Part shown: positions 60,041 to 64,000 of the stretch, in pieces | How the letters are laid out: the number at the start of each line of letters is the position of its first letter | Numbering within the stretch: the stretch's first letter is position 1 | Assembly: GCA_963682175.1 (NCBI GenBank) | Contig: OY821779.1 | Location: 12,501-76,500, forward strand | DNA from: Triglochin maritima | Taxonomy: Eukaryota > Streptophyta > Magnoliopsida > Alismatales > Juncaginaceae | Direction of reading: 5' to 3' | DNA: 64,000 bases | Made by a program: the position numbers and the translations under genes | The notes under the pieces: model-generated | The model's input: only the letters and a program-made list of their open reading frames with translations | What the model was told of the DNA's origin: nothing | Database searches by the model: none

Positions 60041-60325
60041 AAGAAAGAGTGTCATCATATTTGTATTTGGGTGGAGAGAGAGAACGTGCTGAGTTGAAAC
60101 GCATTTAATGTGATTTGAGTGGACATCAGGAAGAAAAAACAAAAAAACATTCATACTTTGGCCACGTAAGGGCTGACATGGATGTCCACGTAGAACGCGT
60201 CCGTGACGCGCTGCGTTCAACAAACATTTCCCTTAATTAAAAGATGGATGGATCGACCAACAGTCACACACACGCACATATATATATATATAATTATATA
60301 TATATAGAGAGAGATAATAATAAAT

Positions 60326-61076
60326 ATGGAAGTGCGGATTGCGAGCAGGCACACACACGCACGTATGCAGCAGAGGATGTTGACATCAAAGATGAGGGTT
60401 GAAGTTGAAGAAGATGATTCCCCAACTTCTTCCATCGACAGCAGCAGCAGCAGTTTGCTGTCTGCAGGGAGGCCCAACACAGATCTCAGGTTGGGCATCC
60501 CCATCCCTAACACATCTTCTTCTCTCAATCACCAAACACAGCCAAGGTACGTACGTCTTTTTTTTTACCTACCATATATAAATCGATCAATAATGCAGGT
60601 GTATGGCTCGAAATTGATAAATATATGTTCGAAATTAAACTACGTACAGAGAGTGGCCTCCCATAAAGCCTCTCCTCAGAAGCATTCTTGCTAATTCTAC
60701 AACAACAACTTTGTACGTGAAGGTGTACATGGAAGGAATTCCAATTGGAAGAAAATTGGATCTTCTTGCCCACCGCGGCTACCAACAGCTCACACACAAA
60801 TTATCCTCCATGTTTACAACCACCATCTTCCTATGTGTGTAACAATTCCTTTCTTAATTAATTATCTGCATGGGATCAGAAGTAGTGATCATCTCATCTG
60901 TATTTGGTATTAAGGCAGGGCCAGATGTGGTGGAACTGGAAGGGGCTGCTGCTAATGCTAATCATCATGTTCTAACGTACGAAGATAAGGAGGGGGATTG
61001 GATGATGGTTGGGGATGTCCCTTGGGAGTAAGCACATCAGTCAAATTGCTTGATTAACATGTCGTTACATGCATTG

Positions 61077-61117
<41 letters not shown>

Positions 61118-61182
61118 TTACGTGCAGGATGTTTTTATCAAGTGTGAAGAAGTTGAAGATAAGCAGGGCAGACAAGTGCTGA
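60326..61182 (+). CDS. Non-canonical Aux/IAA repressor (IAA20/IAA30 type)
   Basis: Four exons with phases that fit: 60326-60546, 60680-60834, 60919-61027, 61128-61182; 179 aa. Domain I is the EAR-type repressor motif TDLRLGIPI (residues 52-60), which recruits TOPLESS. The degron of domain II (GWPP) is absent, as in the IAA20/30/31 group, so the protein should escape TIR1/AFB-driven decay. The PB1 domain (about residues 86-175) keeps the basic face [17 protein letters not shown] and the acidic face [19 protein letters not shown], and the tail is [12 protein letters not shown]. It acts in the nucleus by binding ARF factors and repressing auxin-response genes. The first ATG is used here; in-frame ATGs at codons 14, 18 and 23 are alternatives. 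A transposon ends 85 bp upstream. Confidence 0.9.
61080..61116. repeat. (TA)n microsatellite in Aux/IAA intron 3
   Basis: About 18 TA units just before the last exon's acceptor. A second AT run (60278-60308) lies between the transposon edge and the first ATG. Confidence 0.9.
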
Positions 61183-61574
61183 ATGGTTTGTCAAGCAAAG
61201 TAGTTAGCAGAGATGGTGGTGCCCCCAAATTTTGTTGTACAAATTCAGTCATCTTTGTTGAAATGAGATTAGATTAGATATTGGAGGTTGTTTGTTTGTG
61301 TAGGAAAGAAATTCTAGTGAATATTTATTTAAGATGGGCAGGGCAATGTAGTTGAGTTGTGGTCTAGTCGAGTTGTGTTGTGGTTGCAGTAAAAAAACAA
61401 AGTAATCCATATGAAAACCAAAAAGAAAATTGTTGGATTAGACGGTGGGCTGGGCTGGTCTGGGCTGGGTAACGACCCAGCACAACAACAACAAAAAGTT
61501 GGATTCAGTGCATAAAGAAAGAAAGAAAAAAGAATTGGAATTGGCATTTTGTTTTGGAAAGAGAAGAGAAGAAG
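61183..61574. other. Intergenic: Aux/IAA 3' side and mevalonate kinase promoter
   Basis: About 390 bp that must hold the 3' UTR of the Aux/IAA gene and the promoter and leader of mevalonate kinase. GGGCTGGGCTGGTCTGGG (around 61446) is G-rich. No clear TATA box. Confidence 0.5.
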
Positions 61575-61590
61575 ATGGAGGAGGTAGTTG

Positions 61591-61626
<36 letters not shown>

Positions 61627-62770
61627 CGGGAAAGATAATACTTTCGGGGGAACACGCGGTGGTTCACGGATCCACCGCCGTGGCTGCCGTAATTGATCTG
61701 TACACAACCGTCTCCGTGGATCTTCTGTACACACCATCATCAGACGACCATGATGAGGTGGTGGTGCTTCACCTCTCCACCACCACCATGGATGGGCTTC
61801 TCTTCTCATGGAAGCTGGAGGAGTTGGTTGGGATTTGTTCTTCAGATTCAAATTCAACAGATGCTCCTCCTCCGTCCACTCTCATCTCTTCCCTCCTCCT
61901 CCTCCAACAACAACAACAACAACAACAACAACACATTCCTATTCCCGAGGGTCTTTCCTCCGGCATCTCCGCTTTCCTCTACCTCTACGCCTCCATCCTC
62001 GGATGTAAGCCCTCCAAGGTCACTGTCTCTTCCGATCTCCCTCTAGGCTCTGGTCTCGGATCCTCCGCCTCCTTCTGCGTCGCCCTTTCAGCTGCCCTAC
62101 TCCTCTCTTCTTCTTCTTCTTGTTCTTCTTGCTCTTCCAAACATCATCAGCACCACCAATGGCTCAAACCCTCCCACCACCACAACCTCGACCTCAACCT
62201 CGTCAACCGCTGGGCCTTCCAGGGTGAAAAGATCATCCACGGAAAACCCTCCGGCATCGACAACACCGTCTCCACTTTCGGAAACATGATCATCTTCAGA
62301 TCCGGTGAGAAACATGATTTGACGCACGTCACATCCACCGCCCCTCCACTCAGAATGCTCATTACCAACACCAAGGTTGGCAGGAACACCAAGGCTCTTG
62401 TTGCCGCTGTTTCCGAGAGAGCAAATCGCCACCCCGACGCAATGTCTTCCATTTTCACTGCCGTCAATTCCATAAGCAAGGAATTGGGTGAGGTCATCCA
62501 GTCGTCCCACCTCTCCATCGCACAAAAGGAAGACAAACTCCAAGAGCTCATGGAAATGAACCAGGGCTTACTGCACTCCATGGGAGTCACTCATTCTTCC
62601 ATACAAACCGTCCTTCGAATAACTTTAAACTATAAATTATCTTCCAAACTCACAGGAGCTGGTGGTGGAGGCTGTGTTTTGACTCTCCTACCAACATGTA
62701 TCCTTTTCCTCCTATATGACCATCGGGTGCTATTGTCTTCATTACTTTTCTTTTTCTTCATAACTAACAC

Positions 62771-62805
<35 letters not shown>

Positions 62806-62976
62806 TGTTTGTGTGCTTAATCCCCACATCATTGAGATTCCTTCACATTCATAATAGTATTGTCTAGTGTAAATGTAGACAAGGTCGTTGGTGAACTTGA
62901 GGCTTGCGGATTTCAATGTCTGATGGTCAAAGTCGGAGGGAACGGCCTTGAAATTTGCTTTGACGATTCATCTTGA
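61575..62976 (+). CDS. MVK: Mevalonate kinase (EC 2.7.1.36)
   Basis: Two exons, 61575-62697 and 62879-62976, 406 aa; the common plant form is about 380-390 aa. It phosphorylates mevalonate with ATP in the cytosolic isoprenoid pathway leading to sterols and sesquiterpenes. GHMP kinase motifs: ARAPGKIILSGEHAVVHG near the N-terminus, PLGSGLGSSASFCVAL, and TGAGGGGCVLTLLP. GKPSGIDNTVS carries the catalytic Asp and NTKVGRNTKAL is typical. Extra length comes from a coding GCTCGT repeat (GARARARARARAPGK), a poly-Gln run from CAA repeats (about 61908-61932), and a Ser/His-rich insert (62105-62180). The ATG at 61575 gives MEEVVG just before the Ala-Arg repeat. The exon 2 acceptor (ATGTAG, 62873-62878) keeps frame and gives KVVGELEACGFQC, matching the known C-terminus. 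Confidence 0.95.
62771..62803. repeat. (TATG)n microsatellite in mevalonate kinase intron
   Basis: Eight TATG/TGTA units in the single 181-bp intron of the mevalonate kinase gene. Confidence 0.88.
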
Positions 62977-64000
62977 TCCCCATCTTACCATCTGCTGATT
63001 GATGAACATATTTGGGACCCTAATGAGGTACTCGTCATCTTCTCTCAAGAAATAATAACAACTATTCCTTGTGATACTGGGACAAAAATATCACTCTGCA
63101 AATAACATCATCTTTGTCCTTGTGAGTTTTGAATTTTAAGTTTTAAGCAATCTGTTTGATTGATTGATCGATCATCTTGCACTGTTGTTTTTAATTTTTA
63201 GCACAATAAAATCACTTAGCTGCTTACAATTCGGGACGGTACATTTGTGAGGGTAAATAATAACAAAGTAACATCATCAACACTTCCTTTAATGCTTGCA
63301 AAAAAAAATATACCCTTGTAAAAAGTACAATAGGTTTTTCTGTCAGCAATATAATAGGATTGTTTTGCTAATAGTTTCTACCCGATAAAAAAACAAATAG
63401 TTTGTAAAACATTCAGTGTGATATTGTCACCTGATTGCAGGTTTTCTTGGGGAAAAAATCTAGAAATTGATGCTTGGATATTCTGGCAAATAGGTGAGTT
63501 TATGCTTGGCTATGGAAGTTTCACCCCTCAGGGTTTTTTGTTGTTGTTGACATAGCCACCCTCTGAGTTTAAGAATAGCAACACCAATTCCAACATTTAA
63601 AGAATAATAGCTTGGCTACTGATCTGTTGATCTCACAGCCTTCAGATCTGCGGTGAAGAAGAATTAACATCACACTCCCTGCTGAACCCACTGATTCTGG
63701 TAGTTCCCCCTTCTTGCAACTTGTGCTGAGTTTCCTAGTGTAGTGTCTGGCATATTGCTGTCTATTGTTATGGTTTCCCAAAATAACATGGTGTTTGTGG
63801 CGTGGAACCATGGATGCCGAGTTGTTGGCTCCTATTCTTGTGCTCTTTGATTGTTGAATAGCTAAATAATTATTTATTTGTTTGTGCGCAATTGTTGCTC
63901 CTGCTGCACTGGACGGGGATGTTTTGCCGGGCTTTACAAAATAGCAGTTAAATAATGGATCATCACAGCCTTATCCATTCTTTCTCGATCGCAATCATTT
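62977..64000. other. Downstream of mevalonate kinase, no gene supported
   Basis: About 1 kb, AT-rich, with poly-A tracts near 63300 and 63386. Some of it is the 3' UTR of mevalonate kinase. The open frame at 63569-63811 on the minus strand has no recognisable domain. Another gene may begin beyond the window. Confidence 0.5.

Larger units (their letters stand above)
58097..60232. mobile_element. Non-autonomous Mutator-like element upstream of Aux/IAA gene
   Basis: 2136 bp flanked by 9-bp direct repeats TTAATTAAA (58088-58096 and 60233-60241). Subterminal inverted repeats match well: left GCGTCACGGACGCGCCTTAC and right complement GCGTCACGGACGCGTTCTAC. The outermost 20 bases pair only partly. 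It has no transposase. It contains a 22-bp minisatellite, a GC-rich stretch with self-complementary words (59515-59605), and two direct repeats near 59763 and 59940. TTAATTAAA is a simple AT word, so the duplication call rests on the paired GC-rich ends as well. Confidence 0.7.

Noticed and set aside
60165..60215. Inverted GC-rich ends taken alone as a MITE border
   Set aside because: The better-supported border is further out, at the 9-bp TTAATTAAA repeats, so the GC-rich words were treated as subterminal.

Overview
This is a chromosome end of a flowering plant. The first 383 bases are plant-type telomere repeat (CCCTAAA)n, C-rich strand reading inward, so base 1 faces the physical end. The plant assignment also rests on Copia, Gypsy-like and Mutator elements, a plant mobile domain gene, an Aux/IAA gene and a mevalonate kinase with plant-type motifs. 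I cannot name the species.

Layout. 1-3470 is a stack of telomere blocks separated by DNA cassettes. Three cassettes end in a short A-tract fused directly to CCCTAAA repeats, all with the A-tract facing the centromere; one is an intronless, intact ribosomal protein eL38 copy. 1998-34690 is a subtelomeric satellite of roughly 165 bp monomers, some shortened to about 130 bp. It is interrupted by a 0.97 kb piece of Copia leader (9541-10509) and a large nest of LTR retrotransposons (11085-29201). In that nest a decayed plus-strand Copia element was hit by a minus-strand relative (11605-23184, 5-bp duplication GATAG), which itself became a tandem LTR-internal-LTR-internal structure.

34751-41024 is a Mutator-like element that looks complete: 60-bp inverted termini, a spliced transposase fused to an OTU-type cysteine protease domain (879 aa), and a convergent plant mobile domain gene (650 aa). 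The first intron of each gene holds 33-bp palindromic minisatellites. A broken second copy (48001-55410) and a third, internally deleted copy (about 45221-47833) lie head to head. A 1.2 kb solo LTR with perfect 5-bp duplications splits the second copy's mobile domain gene. A separate 2.0 kb solo-LTR-like block is at 43013-45029.

58097-60232 is a 2.1 kb non-autonomous Mutator-like element carrying a 22-bp minisatellite. It ends about 85 bp before the start codon of a non-canonical Aux/IAA repressor gene (60326-61182). The next gene is mevalonate kinase (61575-62976). These two are the only ordinary host genes I can support.

The points most worth checking are: (a) poly(A)-tailed DNA captured between telomere blocks in one fixed orientation; (b) a gapped palindrome, TCGGT-N2-ACCGA, clustered in LTRs of several different families; (c) the Mutator cassette combining transposase-OTU, mobile domain protein and intronic palindromes, with a nearby head-to-head inverted pair that could make hairpin RNA.
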